The notes: generated from the sequence alone by a model not told the origin. DNA of 64,000 nucleotides from JAWXBA01 sp048499805 (GCA_048499805.1 JASNZF010000001.1:682001-746000); one strand, 5' to 3'. Positions 1 to 7,656 are shown, numbered from the stretch's first letter. Numbers and translations: made by a program.

Positions 1-574
1 GCCGGGTGTACAGGTCGTCGGTGTACCAATCCCAGACCCGGTCCCGGAAGACGAGCGACTCGGCCTCCTGGCGGTTCTTCATCGGGTCGTCGATCACCAG
101 CAGGTCGGCACCATGGCCCGCCACGCCGGCCCCGACCCCGACCGCCCGAATGCCCCCACCAGCCAGCGTCTCCCAGTCGTTGGCGGCCGTGCGCTCCGGG
201 GAGAGGGCCACCCCCGCCAAGCGGGCCACCCGCCGCGCCTTCCGACTCATCTTCTCGGCCAGCGTCTGGTTGTAGGCCCCGACGATCGTCCGATGGGCCG
301 GACGGCGCACCAACCGGTGTACCGGGTACCGAACCGTGACCTGCTCGCTCTTCCCGTGCCGAACCGGCGCCACGATGATCAGGAACCGAGTCTCTCCCCG
401 GGTGATCGCCTCCAGGGCGTCCTGGATCCGGCGGAGGTGGGGCCAGTCCCACCGCCATTCCGGCGACACCCGGGGCAACCATGCGGCCAGCGTGGGCGGC
501 ACCGTCGCCTTCCGCCGACGGCGCTCGAGTTCCGCCTGTGCCCGGAGCGCCCAGGGCGTCGGGTTAGCCTGCAC
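1..574 (-). CDS. Phage terminase large subunit, N-terminal part (cut by window edge)
   Basis: This is the motor ATPase and nuclease that packages phage DNA into proheads. Reading the minus strand from a GTG at 574 gives 191 residues without a stop. An ATPase P-loop variant APVRHGKSE lies near residue 66 and a Walker B strand LLVIDDP near residue 154, followed by PMKNRQEAES, as in TerL of tailed phages. The start overlaps the end of the small-subunit gene by 11 bp, the usual TerS-TerL order. The C-terminal nuclease domain is outside the window. The family assignment is firm; the exact start is less so. Confidence 0.85.
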   Translation of the reverse strand, partial: MQANPTPWALRAQAELERRRRKATVPPTLAAWLPRVSPEWRWDWPHLRRIQDALEAITRGETRFLIIVAPVRHGKSEQVTVRYPVHRLVRRPAHRTIVGAYNQTLAEKMSRKARRVARLAGVALSPERTAANDWETLAGGGIRAVGVGAGVAGHGADLLVIDDPMKNRQEAESLVFRDRVWDWYTDDLYTR

Positions 575-1217
575 CCCGTGACTCGGCCAGGATCAACAAC
601 GGATCCGCTCCGGCCGCGACCCGTCGGAGCTGGTCCTCCGTGAAGGTGGACAGGTCGATCGGCAAGTCGACCCGGCGCTGCACCAGCATGCCCAGGTGCT
701 TCATCATGAGCTCGATCGCGGGCACCTTGGGGTGGAGCTTGAACTTGGTCCGCTTGACCTGCTTGGCGAGCTCGCCGTGCCCCTCCAGATAGACCTCCTG
801 GACAATCTCCTGGATCGCTCGGGTGGCCCCTTCGGGCAGGGCGGTGAAGTCGAGGAAGGGGTCCCCGGATTCTCCCTCTCCCGGGAACTTCAGGTAGTGG
901 GCCATGTCGGCGAAGCCCACCAGCTTGAGCTCCTGGAGGATCCGGTCCACGCTCAACTCGTTGCGCGCCATGGCCGCGGCTTCCGCCTCAGCGATGGCGG
1001 CGGAGATTTCAACATCCTTCAGCAGCCGGGCGCCCTGAGAATAGGCCGTCTTTGGGCTGTATCCACAGCGTTCGGCCGCCTTGGTGGCGTTGCGATCCTT
1101 GAGGTACTCGGAGGCGAAGAGATGGCGCCGCGGCGCGGCACGGCGTGCCTTCTGGGGGGCGGAGGAGGGTGCTGGCGCCTTCGGGGGCTTTCGCTTGCCC
1201 GACTTCTTGGAGCTCAT
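564..1217 (-). CDS. Phage terminase small subunit
   Basis: The protein has 217 residues. After a basic, Ala/Pro-rich tail (about residues 1-30) comes a Terminase_2-like helix-turn-helix segment (about 30-80) with the family signature FASEYLKDRNATKAAERCGYS. TerS binds the packaging site and loads the large subunit. Its start overlaps the stop of the upstream zinc-ribbon gene as ATGA, and the large subunit follows directly. The C-terminal half (80-217) is likely the oligomerisation region and has no recognisable motif. Confidence 0.85.
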   Translation of the reverse strand: MSSKKSGKRKPPKAPAPSSAPQKARRAAPRRHLFASEYLKDRNATKAAERCGYSPKTAYSQGARLLKDVEISAAIAEAEAAAMARNELSVDRILQELKLVGFADMAHYLKFPGEGESGDPFLDFTALPEGATRAIQEIVQEVYLEGHGELAKQVKRTKFKLHPKVPAIELMMKHLGMLVQRRVDLPIDLSTFTEDQLRRVAAGADPLLILAESRGAG

Positions 1218-1435
1218 GCCGCCACCGACTGAACGACCGGCCGGACCTCAATCTTCCGGCGGCACCGGGGACGCGGGCATTCCATCACCAGGGCGCCGTC
1301 CCGGGGCTCTTCGTGAGCCTCGATCAGGCGCACTTCGATGTGCGTCCGGCTGTTGCCGGGCGCCAAGGCGCGGTGGCACGCAGGGCAGCGCGCCATGACG
1401 GTGGGGGCGAACGTCTGGAGGCGGGTCACTGACAC
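1214..1435 (-). CDS. Small zinc-ribbon protein
   Basis: This 73-residue protein has two cysteine pairs, CPAC near residue 18 and CPRPRC near residue 53, the spacing of a zinc ribbon of the kind seen in Com-like or transcription-linked phage proteins. The reading starts with GTG at 1435; an in-frame ATG at 1396 would give 60 residues and keep all the cysteines. Its stop overlaps the terminase small-subunit start by 4 bp, so the two are probably translationally coupled. The function is unknown. Confidence 0.6.
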   Translation of the reverse strand: MSVTRLQTFAPTVMARCPACHRALAPGNSRTHIEVRLIEAHEEPRDGALVMECPRPRCRRKIEVRPVVQSVAA

Positions 1436-1518
1436 ACGCAGCCCTCGCTGATGAATTCGAGAGCCGCGAGGGCTGCGTGGTGGGACAGCTTCAAGTTAGG
1501 AACTTCTCCGCTTTCGTG

Positions 1519-1938
1519 CTATGAGGCTTGGGGCGCGCGTGGTGTCTCAGGTCCTGGCTTCGGCTCCGGGTTCTCTTCCCGCCACCGACGCATGAACGCC
1601 TCGAGCCTGCTGTTGAGCGCCTGCTCCAGTTCCGTTACCCGGGCCCTGGCGCGGACCAGCTCCGCTCGGAGCGCGAGGACCTCCTCGTCGCTCACCCGGG
1701 GATCGATCAGCCGAGCTTCCAGATTCCTGCGCATGGGTTCGATTGGGGCCTGGAGCCGCTCGAGCGCCCCGTAGTGGTCCTGATGTGCCACCTTCCAGGC
1801 GCGCCCGGCGGCCCGGGCCGCCTTGGCCCAGGTCTGCGGAGAGGTTGTCGGAAGGGACGGCTGCCGGTCCCCGAAGAGCTCGAACCCGCCGAGGGAATCC
1901 CCCTCGGCCAGCAGCGTATCCAGCTCGCGGGCGTTCAT
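1519..1938 (-). CDS. Hypothetical phage protein with coiled coil
   Basis: The protein has 139 residues and I do not recognise its family. The ATG at 1936-1938 overlaps the stop of the upstream gene (ATGA), which fixes the start. Residues about 75-120 form a heptad-rich, charged helix (LALRAELVRARARVTELEQAL) likely to be a coiled coil. The C-terminus is Pro/Glu rich. An 83-bp gap separates it from the zinc-ribbon gene downstream, the largest gap in this operon. Confidence 0.6.
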   Translation of the reverse strand: MNARELDTLLAEGDSLGGFELFGDRQPSLPTTSPQTWAKAARAAGRAWKVAHQDHYGALERLQAPIEPMRRNLEARLIDPRVSDEEVLALRAELVRARARVTELEQALNSRLEAFMRRWREENPEPKPGPETPRAPQAS

Positions 1939-2315
1939 GAGCCCCCCTCCGGCGCGGGCGACGACAGGGCCGGCAACACCAGCGACCGATGCCCGACCGT
2001 CGTATCGCACCCACAGGCGGGGCAGCGACGGGGTATCTCCACGTTGTCGGGGTGGGCGAAGTACCCGACAGGGCACGGCACGCGCACCATCTTCCCCCTC
2101 GCCTCCTCGGCGCGGCGGTCGCCGTAGGCCACGACCCACGACCAGATTTCAAGCCGGACAGACTCCAGATCGGCGTCCACCATCTCTACCGCTGACACGG
2201 GGGCATCGGACACCGCGACATCGGTGCGATATTCGCTCAGGCGGGCGTACTGCTCCACCAAGGCGTCCAACTCCGCATCCATCGGCGGCACGGCGGGCGT
2301 GGGGTCACTTGGCAT
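1935..2315 (-). CDS. Hypothetical phage protein with C-terminal zinc ribbon
   Basis: The likely start is the ATG at 2313-2315, giving 126 residues; an in-frame start at 2345 is also open. The N-terminal half is acidic and helical. The C-terminal part holds a cysteine near CPVGYF and a CPACGC motif, suggesting a zinc-binding ribbon. It overlaps neighbours on both sides by 4 and 11 bp, so it belongs to the same transcript. No function can be assigned. Confidence 0.55.
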   Translation of the reverse strand: MPSDPTPAVPPMDAELDALVEQYARLSEYRTDVAVSDAPVSAVEMVDADLESVRLEIWSWVVAYGDRRAEEARGKMVRVPCPVGYFAHPDNVEIPRRCPACGCDTTVGHRSLVLPALSSPAPEGGS

Positions 2316-2583
2316 CGGGCACCTCAAGGGGCTCGGCTGGCTCAAATGCCACCTCGAACTGGTCGAGGCCGGGAGTCCTCTTTATGCGACGGTGATACGC
2401 AATCCAGCCGTGGCACTTCGAGCAAGAGGTGTAGAAGTGGTCCACCCCCTTCTCTGCCAGGTCGGCCTCGGACAGATGGGCAAGGATGCAGTCCGCGTCC
2501 TTGGTCTGAAAGTCGTCGGTGGGGTGCCCGCACCCCGGACACGGCACCGGCTTGATCAGGTACACCGAGTCAAACATTCCCAT
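2305..2583 (-). CDS. Hypothetical phage protein with two CxxC motifs
   Basis: This 92-residue protein starts at the ATG at 2581-2583; a second Met two codons later is also possible. CPGC lies near residue 15 and CSKC near residue 54, so the protein probably holds one zinc. The N-terminus MFDSV resembles small phage proteins that begin this way, but I cannot name a characterised family. It overlaps both flanking genes. Confidence 0.55.
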   Translation of the reverse strand: MGMFDSVYLIKPVPCPGCGHPTDDFQTKDADCILAHLSEADLAEKGVDHFYTSCSKCHGWIAYHRRIKRTPGLDQFEVAFEPAEPLEVPDAK

Positions 2584-2767
2584 CCTTCTCTCCCTCCTCG
2601 CTGTGGCCCGGCGCGGCGGGCGGTGGGGTGAACAACCTGACAATGTGGCCGAGCGTTTCGATCACCTCGTACAACTCGGGCTCCTCCGAGAAGGTGTTTG
2701 CCCGATTGAACTGGTCGATATGCTCCCGCGCTGCGGCCAGCGCCAACTCCCGTTCACGTTCGCTCAC
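2570..2767 (-). CDS. Hypothetical small phage protein
   Basis: This 65-residue, mostly helical acidic protein starts with GTG at 2767 in a GTGA overlap with the stop of the upstream gene. No motif is recognised. The translational overlap and operon position are the only support for it being real. Confidence 0.5.
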   Translation of the reverse strand: MSERERELALAAAREHIDQFNRANTFSEEPELYEVIETLGHIVRLFTPPPAAPGHSEEGEKDGNV

Positions 2768-3273
2768 CCCTCACCCCCCGCGTCCGGTCCCCGCTCGGCG
2801 CGGGACGCGAGATAGGCGAGGACGGCTTGCAGGTCCGCTATCGGCATCCGGGGCGAGAACGGGATGCTGGCCGTCACGACAAGGCCACCGAATAGCCGCA
2901 CAACAGCGTGACCCCAGACTCCATCGTGCACGGCCTCAAGGCAGGGGAGCCCTTGGTTCTCGGCGGTCGCCACAGTCCATTCGCCCGGCAGCGTCGGCCC
3001 CGGCGCGGACACGGGGGGAAGCAGGGCGCGGAGACGACACTCAACTCGGTACGCTCCAGCGTCGGTTTCGGTCCCCCGCTTGGCCTCCTCGTCGTGCGCG
3101 ACTGCCACGCACTCCGCGACCACCGCCACCCGGGCCTCGGCGTAGGCACAGGTGGCGAGGATTCGGCCTACCTCTGCGTTGCGGGGGTCGTCTGCACGGG
3201 CAAGCCCGTGATTGTGAAGCAGCTCGCGCATAAGGTCCACCAGTTCCTCGCTCGGCCCATGCGGGGCGGTCAC
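2764..3273 (-). CDS. Hypothetical phage protein
   Basis: The protein has 169 residues and starts with GTG at 3273, overlapping the upstream stop as GTGA. The N-terminal half is helical with several acidic residues; the middle looks like a small beta-rich domain. I do not recognise a family. It sits in the run of accessory genes between the HNH protein and the terminase. Confidence 0.5.
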   Translation of the reverse strand: MTAPHGPSEELVDLMRELLHNHGLARADDPRNAEVGRILATCAYAEARVAVVAECVAVAHDEEAKRGTETDAGAYRVECRLRALLPPVSAPGPTLPGEWTVATAENQGLPCLEAVHDGVWGHAVVRLFGGLVVTASIPFSPRMPIADLQAVLAYLASRAERGPDAGGEG

Positions 3274-3461
3274 TGGTCGGGCTCCAGCAACAGGGCACGA
3301 AGCCGGTCGCGTGCCGCCTCGACCTCTGACGTGAGCGGCGAATACCGCACCTGGGTGGCGAGGTGTACCGCCGCGTTCATTTCGTCACGATGAGAGAAGA
3401 ACGCCGCCGCCCTGTCCAGCGCGTCAAGAATCTTCTGGGCGTCCGATGTGTGCACCTGCAT
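3270..3461 (-). CDS. Hypothetical small phage protein
   Basis: This 63-residue helical protein (ATG at 3459-3461) is rich in Ala, Asp and Arg, with the pattern of a short helical bundle or dimerisation module. A 2-bp gap separates it from the HNH gene upstream, and its stop overlaps the next start by 4 bp. The function is unknown. Confidence 0.5.
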   Translation of the reverse strand: MQVHTSDAQKILDALDRAAAFFSHRDEMNAAVHLATQVRYSPLTSEVEAARDRLRALLLEPDQ

Positions 3462-3463
3462 TG

Positions 3464-3889
3464 TCACTCCCCCTCTCGGGTTCGGGTGTCCGGCGCGGGG
3501 GCCGGGTGTTCCTGGTCGTAGCGCTGGAGGAGGGCCGCCGCGTGCGCGGCCAGGTCGACCGCGTACGTCCGCTCGAACGACCGCCAGCCCACCTGGTGGC
3601 CCTTCCGGTGGTGTCCGTCGCAGAGGGGCACGGTGTTGCCCTGGTCGACGCCGCCGGCGCCCCGCGAGCGGACATGGTGGGCCACCACGGCGCCAGAGCA
3701 GCCCCGACCCGCCAGGAGGCACAGGTGCTGCCGGATCCAGTCCAGGTAGGCCGCATCCTCCCCCTTGGGAAACCGGCGCTTGCCGCGCGTGCGGATCGGC
3801 GCCGACCGCGCCTGGAGCGCCTTCGCACTCCGGCGCATCCGGCTCCGCTTCATCGCCCGCCGTCTCGGCGGCATCGGGGACCGTTTCAC
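3464..3889 (-). CDS. HNH-family nuclease (NinB/DUF968-like)
   Basis: This 141-residue protein has a basic N-terminus (about 1-45) and a compact HNH-type domain: C near position 69, then the core AHHVRSRGAGGVDQGN, then PLCDGHHRKGH. The HH pair, the Asn and the trailing HHxxxH are the metal and catalytic ligands expected in RecA-dependent phage nucleases and DUF968 proteins. The GTG at 3887-3889 overlaps the stop of the upstream gene (GTGA), so I prefer it to the ATG at 3874. It probably acts in phage recombination or DNA end processing. Confidence 0.7.
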   Translation of the reverse strand: MKRSPMPPRRRAMKRSRMRRSAKALQARSAPIRTRGKRRFPKGEDAAYLDWIRQHLCLLAGRGCSGAVVAHHVRSRGAGGVDQGNTVPLCDGHHRKGHQVGWRSFERTYAVDLAAHAAALLQRYDQEHPAPAPDTRTREGE

Positions 3890-4116
3890 GTGACATCCTC
3901 CATCCGGTGCGCGGGGGGCAGCAGCAGGTCCAGAAGCCGGGGGCCGAACCGCGCGCGGACCTCGATCGTCTTCTGCCGCTCCCCCTCCAGCGTGACATGC
4001 AGGAACCAGGTCTCGGGAGTCCGCGCCACCACCACCTGGCAGACGAACGGCAGCTGCACCAGGTCGCGGTCCATGTCCCGGTGCAGGTAGCGGGTGATCT
4101 CGGCGGCGGCGCTCAT
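3886..4116 (-). CDS. Hypothetical small phage protein
   Basis: This protein has 76 residues. Its ATG overlaps the stop of the winged-helix gene as ATGA and its stop overlaps the HNH gene. The middle is beta-rich (LVQLPFVCQVVVAR) and the end helical. There is no recognisable domain. The tight coupling to a putative replication protein and a nuclease suggests a DNA-metabolism accessory role, which is inference only. Confidence 0.5.
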   Translation of the reverse strand: MSAAAEITRYLHRDMDRDLVQLPFVCQVVVARTPETWFLHVTLEGERQKTIEVRARFGPRLLDLLLPPAHRMEDVT

Positions 4117-4859
4117 CGGGATCCGCCCGCGACACGCTGGAGCCAGCCGTCGAGTTGGTGCTGCAGGTCGCGCGGCGTCAGCCGCGCTCCCCGCTCCCCA
4201 TCGATCGTTCGATCGAGTTCCGTTGTTCCTCCTCCCGCGAGCGTTCGCGAGCGCGCTGGCACGAGCATGCTGCGCGGCGTCGGTGCCTCGCGCGCGGGGT
4301 TGGGATCTCTGTTGGTAGAGAAGGAGAGAGGAGGAACTGTTGTTAACACAACAGGTTGCGAGGAAGGAGACCCCTCCCCCCTTCCCCCCTCCCCGCGGGG
4401 CGCACTCCGTGCCACGAGAGCCGAATTACCCGACCGCTCGGTCGGCTTTTTCTCCGTGTTTACCCGACCGCTCGGTCGGGTTTCCGTTCGCCCGAGCGCG
4501 CCACGAAGATGGGCGTCGAACACCTCGGCGAGGCGGGACAGGTCTGCGTCGGTCGGGGTCCTCGAGGTCGGCACGAAGGCATCGGGCAACACGGCGAACC
4601 AGGTGGGGGCCGGGCGCCCGCGGCGGCCCTCGGACGGCTGCCGGATCCCATGCTTGGCCAGCCCACCCTGGAGCAGGGTCCGCCGGGCACGCTCGACGAC
4701 CTCGCCAGCCAAGGCGAGGCGATCCCCCAGGGCCGAGGCCCGAAGCCAGCAGCCGGTGTCCGGAAACTCGGCGAGCTCCTGCCAGACCGCCTTCTCTCCC
4801 AGGGTCAGGACCGTACTCCGGCGAACGAGCCGCGACGCGGCGTGCGGGAGCCGGGGCAT
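4113..4859 (-). CDS. Winged-helix protein, possible phage replication initiator
   Basis: The protein has 248 residues. About residues 15-95 look like a winged helix (LGEKAVWQEL, then RASALGDRLALAGEVVERARRTLLQ), as in phage O-type initiators and helix-turn-helix replication proteins. Residues 110-210 are low-complexity, rich in Arg, Thr, Ser and Pro; the last 35 are helical. The matching DNA contains an 18-bp inverted repeat (4337-4354) and two near-identical palindromes (4430-4445, 4462-4481). That arrangement recalls phages whose origin lies inside the initiator gene. The initiator role is inferred, and a simple transcription factor is equally possible. Confidence 0.55.
   Translation of the reverse strand: MPRLPHAASRLVRRSTVLTLGEKAVWQELAEFPDTGCWLRASALGDRLALAGEVVERARRTLLQGGLAKHGIRQPSEGRRGRPAPTWFAVLPDAFVPTSRTPTDADLSRLAEVFDAHLRGALGRTETRPSGRVNTEKKPTERSGNSALVARSAPRGEGGRGEGSPSSQPVVLTTVPPLSFSTNRDPNPAREAPTPRSMLVPARSRTLAGGGTTELDRTIDGERGARLTPRDLQHQLDGWLQRVAGGSR
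4337..4354. repeat. 18-bp inverted repeat inside the winged-helix gene
   Basis: The sequence CTGTTGT-TAAC-ACAACAG has perfect 7-bp arms around a 4-bp centre. It lies in a locally AT-richer stretch (about 4305-4365) in otherwise GC-rich DNA. It may be a protein-binding site or part of a replication origin; its location inside the gene argues against a promoter operator for this operon. Confidence 0.5.
4430..4451 (+). terminator. Plus-strand terminator-like hairpin inside a minus-strand gene
   Basis: CCGACC-GCTC-GGTCGG forms a 6-bp stem, followed by C and five Ts on the plus strand. It would stop transcription running antisense to the phage operon. A second copy of the palindrome lies 32 bp away. 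Confidence 0.4.
4462..4484 (+). terminator. Second copy of the antisense terminator-like palindrome
   Basis: ACCCGACC-GCTC-GGTCGGGT is a perfect 8-bp stem with the same GCTC loop as the copy at 4430, followed by TT. The duplicated sequence also encodes a repeated peptide pattern (RPSGR / PTERSG) in the overlapping gene, so it could be a coding duplication as well as a signal. Confidence 0.35.
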
Positions 4860-6568
4860 CAGGAGCTCTCCAGGAATAGCACTGGCTGCGCCACGACGTA
4901 GTTCGGGCGGGGATACTCGATGACCCCCAGGGTCCGCAGCGCGCCCAGGTTGTTGAAGTAGCCGCCCGAAGTGGGCGAGACACCGATCGCGCCAGCCAGA
5001 TCCTGCCGGCTGATCTCATCAGGGTAGATCGCGATGAGGTGGTGGAGGATGGCGGCCTTCGCCGCTCCGACTTTGGTACACAGGGCAGCTTGGACCTGCT
5101 CGACCGTTGGAGGCGCCGACGGCTGTGCCGCCTGGCGTCCGGCATCCGTCAGGGCCACCACCCCGCCGGCCGGGTAGTCGACCAGGCCGGCCGATCGGAG
5201 GGCACCCAGGTTATTGAAATACCCGCCGCTCGTCGGGCTCACGTCGCTCCACAGCGCCAGCTGAGCCCGGCTCGGATGGAGGATCCCTACCGCCTCCAGC
5301 CAGGCTAGGGCATCGAGTATACGCTGCTGGGGAACGGTGACGCCCTGCGAGGGCTCCGTGGGCGGCCGACGCGGCACGGAACCCCGGCTAGCCGGAACGA
5401 TCCCCGGCTTCGGTGAGACGGGCAGGCGGCTTCGTGAAACGGCCGGGGCCGCGTTGGACCCCCTGGCGCCCATCACCTGCAGCACGGGTTGGAGCGTCGC
5501 ACGAGCGACCTCACCCAGGGCATGTGCCGCCGCTGCCACCCGCTCCTCGAGCGTCTCCAGTCGCGCGAGCTGCCCCTCCTTCAAGACGGGCACCTCCACC
5601 CGCTTCTCGACCAGCTTTTCCCGGACCTCGGTGACGCCACCCTTCCGGGCCAGCGTCAGCTCGCGCCGGGCCTTGGCCAGCTCGCGCTCCAGCTCCTCGA
5701 GCGTCCGCTGGCGGCTCGCCGCCTCGGCGGGGAGGTCGGAGAGCTGGGGCAGGAGCTTCTTGACCTTGGCGGTGGGGGGTGGCGGGGCTGTCGCGATCCT
5801 GGCGCCTGCCTTCGGATGAGAGGTCCGGATCGGCCCGACCTGGACCAGGTCAGGGGCAGGGCAGAGGGCCGGCCCGAAGGCGTAGAACTGCCCCGGGGTC
5901 AGGGTGCGCAGCGAGTGGACGACGTCTCGCCCCGAGAAGCCGAGCTCATCGGCCACGCGCTTCATGTCGACATCCAGCCCGGTGCGGCCGAGCAGCTTGT
6001 TGTTGCACTCCGCCGCGGCATCCTTGTGCAGCTTGCTCAGGCGCTGGGTGGCCAGCACCGCGCAGAACCCACGCTTGCGCCCCCGAGTCGCCAGGTCGAT
6101 CACCGCCCCGGCACTTTCCGCCTGCCCGACCTGGGGACAGAAGATGTGCGCCTCATCCACCACGACCAGCACCGGATGCCAGAGGCGCTTGGGGGCGTTC
6201 ACCAGGGCCTCGAGGAAGAGGCGGACGAAGCGGATTCGCTCCTGGGCCCGGAGCTCATAGATGTCCAGGACGGCGGAGACGCCGAGCTCGAGGAGCCGCT
6301 CGGCCAGGAGCTTGGCGGACCGTGGGTCCGCCACCGTGTCTCCCCCCTCGCGGGCGGCCAGGACGTAGTCGAACTGCTCGCGGAGGGTGAAGAACTCCCC
6401 TTCGGGGTCGATCACCAGCTGCTGGACATGCCCGTGGGTCTGCTCCAGCAGTCGCCGCAGAAGGAAGCTCTTGCCCCCACCGGAGTTGGCCTGGACCAGG
6501 AGGCGGGAGTCAACCAACGCGCTCAGGTCACAGCCGAGCCCCGGGCCGACGTCGAAATGGTGGCCCAT
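4859..6568 (-). CDS. HerA/FtsK-type ATPase with two C-terminal winged-helix repeats
   Basis: The protein has 569 residues. The ATPase core shows Walker A ANSGGGKS (about 27-34), IDPEGEF (53-59), Walker B VLVVVDEAH (133-141) and a sensor region LATQRLSKLHKDAAAECNN, all typical of the HerA/DUF87 group of DNA-translocating hexameric motors. A charged helical region (about 330-400, coiled coil) links it to two similar winged-helix modules near 440-500 and 520-569, both with the sequence VSPTSGGYFNNLGALR. The ATG overlaps the upstream HNH stop (ATGA). A DNA pump or remodeller for phage replication, exclusion or anti-defence is plausible; the substrate is unknown. Confidence 0.8.
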   Translation of the reverse strand: MGHHFDVGPGLGCDLSALVDSRLLVQANSGGGKSFLLRRLLEQTHGHVQQLVIDPEGEFFTLREQFDYVLAAREGGDTVADPRSAKLLAERLLELGVSAVLDIYELRAQERIRFVRLFLEALVNAPKRLWHPVLVVVDEAHIFCPQVGQAESAGAVIDLATRGRKRGFCAVLATQRLSKLHKDAAAECNNKLLGRTGLDVDMKRVADELGFSGRDVVHSLRTLTPGQFYAFGPALCPAPDLVQVGPIRTSHPKAGARIATAPPPPTAKVKKLLPQLSDLPAEAASRQRTLEELERELAKARRELTLARKGGVTEVREKLVEKRVEVPVLKEGQLARLETLEERVAAAAHALGEVARATLQPVLQVMGARGSNAAPAVSRSRLPVSPKPGIVPASRGSVPRRPPTEPSQGVTVPQQRILDALAWLEAVGILHPSRAQLALWSDVSPTSGGYFNNLGALRSAGLVDYPAGGVVALTDAGRQAAQPSAPPTVEQVQAALCTKVGAAKAAILHHLIAIYPDEISRQDLAGAIGVSPTSGGYFNNLGALRTLGVIEYPRPNYVVAQPVLFLESS

Positions 6569-7008
6569 CAGGCGGCCCCTTCCCGCCAGGGCTGGCCCAT
6601 GCGGAGGTACTTCTCCGGGTACGCCTCGGCCTCGGCGCGGCTGATCTCGATCCCGCCGTAGTAGCTGGCGTAGAACCCCGCGACGTACACCCGGAACCAG
6701 TCTGAGTGTTCGAGCAGCCACTGCCGTTCAGGGATGACCCGCGCCTGGACGGAGAGATGGCATGCCTGACACAAGGCCAAGAGGTTCCACCACCGGCTAT
6801 TCCCCTTGTCGCCGTCCAGGTGGTGCACCGTGAGGCCGCGCCGCTTTCCCCGCCCGCCTTCGTGCCGGCAGCTGGGAAAGCAGGGGAGCACCCCATGGGG
6901 GTCATGGAAATGGCGGCACCGGACACACCGCCAGCCGGCCGCATCCTTCACGCTTTGGGCGAGTTCCGGCCAATGGGCGGGGTAGGTGCCTCGGGTCTCG
7001 AGCCTCAC
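6568..7008 (-). CDS. HNH endonuclease
   Basis: This 146-residue protein starts at a GTG overlapping the stop of the 37-residue membrane protein (GTGA). CVRC and further cysteines coordinate zinc; the core reads LTVHHLDGDKGN, then NLLALCQACH, which supplies the HH, Asn and His of the HNH fold and a CxxC pair. Phage HNH proteins next to terminases often assist packaging; here it lies far upstream of the terminase and directly before the HerA-like ATPase, which suggests the two may act together. Confidence 0.75.
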   Translation of the reverse strand: MRLETRGTYPAHWPELAQSVKDAAGWRCVRCRHFHDPHGVLPCFPSCRHEGGRGKRRGLTVHHLDGDKGNSRWWNLLALCQACHLSVQARVIPERQWLLEHSDWFRVYVAGFYASYYGGIEISRAEAEAYPEKYLRMGQPWREGAA

Positions 7009-7118
7009 CGGCGCCGCCTCCACCAGGAGACCAGGAGCATGCCCACGAAGCAGAGCGCCACGGCAGCGGTCGCCCAGGCGAAGTTGATCGGGTCGCGCAC
7101 CATCATGTCGGGGGTCAT
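7005..7118 (-). CDS. 37-residue single-pass membrane protein
   Basis: This very short gene is supported by overlaps on both sides: its ATG shares ATGA with the upstream stop and its TGA shares GTGA with the HNH start. One hydrophobic segment (about residues 13-31, FAWATAAVALCFVGMLLVS) is followed by a WWRRRR tail, so the C-terminus should be cytoplasmic. Such mini-proteins in phage operons can be holin-like or modulate host membrane proteins; the function here is unknown. Confidence 0.6.
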   Translation of the reverse strand: MTPDMMVRDPINFAWATAAVALCFVGMLLVSWWRRRR

Positions 7119-7459
7119 GGGGCCACCTTCTTTCGACGGGACCTGGTGAACCGACCCTCGTTGACGGCAGCAGAGTACTCGGCCTTGAGCTGACGCCAGA
7201 TGCCCCGGCGCATCTCAGGAGGAGCCCGGCGGGCCGCCAAGGCGAGCTGAACGACGAGGCTGCCGAAGTACCCCACGACGGCGGGAAACACCAGCAGGAC
7301 CACGATCGGGTAGAGCGCCAGCGCACAGACAAGGCCGGCCCCGCGGGACATCCCCACCTCGCGTGTCGCCTCAGCGGCCGCGGGGAAGAACCGCCCGTCC
7401 CAGGCCATCACGACCCCGACCCCGATGTTGGCCACCAGGAGAATCCACCATGGGCTCAT
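7115..7459 (-). CDS. Small membrane protein
   Basis: The protein has 114 residues, with hydrophobic segments near residues 3-20 and 40-75 and a basic C-terminal tail ending RSRRKKVAP. It overlaps both neighbours by 4 bp. The pattern of two or three membrane helices and a charged tail would suit a holin or a membrane anchor, but no family is recognised. Confidence 0.55.
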   Translation of the reverse strand: MSPWWILLVANIGVGVVMAWDGRFFPAAAEATREVGMSRGAGLVCALALYPIVVLLVFPAVVGYFGSLVVQLALAARRAPPEMRRGIWRQLKAEYSAAVNEGRFTRSRRKKVAP

Positions 7460-7656
7460 GCCGCCTCCCCGCCGGTGCCCAGGACACCGGTCTCAGGGAG
7501 GGCCCGGTTCTTCAGCCGGATCCAGCGCTTGAGCTGGCGGGGCGATGGGTCGCGACCGTGCTCCTCCCGGTAGAGGGCGCGGTAGTCCCGCTTGGTCTCC
7601 TGGCGCTCGCTGATCAGGTCGCCCCGGCGGTTCCGGGCGTACCGGCGGGACTTCAT
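7456..7656 (-). CDS. Small basic protein, first visible gene of the phage operon
   Basis: This 66-residue protein is rich in Arg and Lys (MKSRRYARNRRG; RQLKRWIRLKNR) and probably binds nucleic acid. It is the first gene of the minus-strand operon; 131 bp of non-coding DNA with an inverted repeat lie upstream, so the operon promoter should be there. No family is recognised. Confidence 0.5.
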   Translation of the reverse strand: MKSRRYARNRRGDLISERQETKRDYRALYREEHGRDPSPRQLKRWIRLKNRALPETGVLGTGGEAA

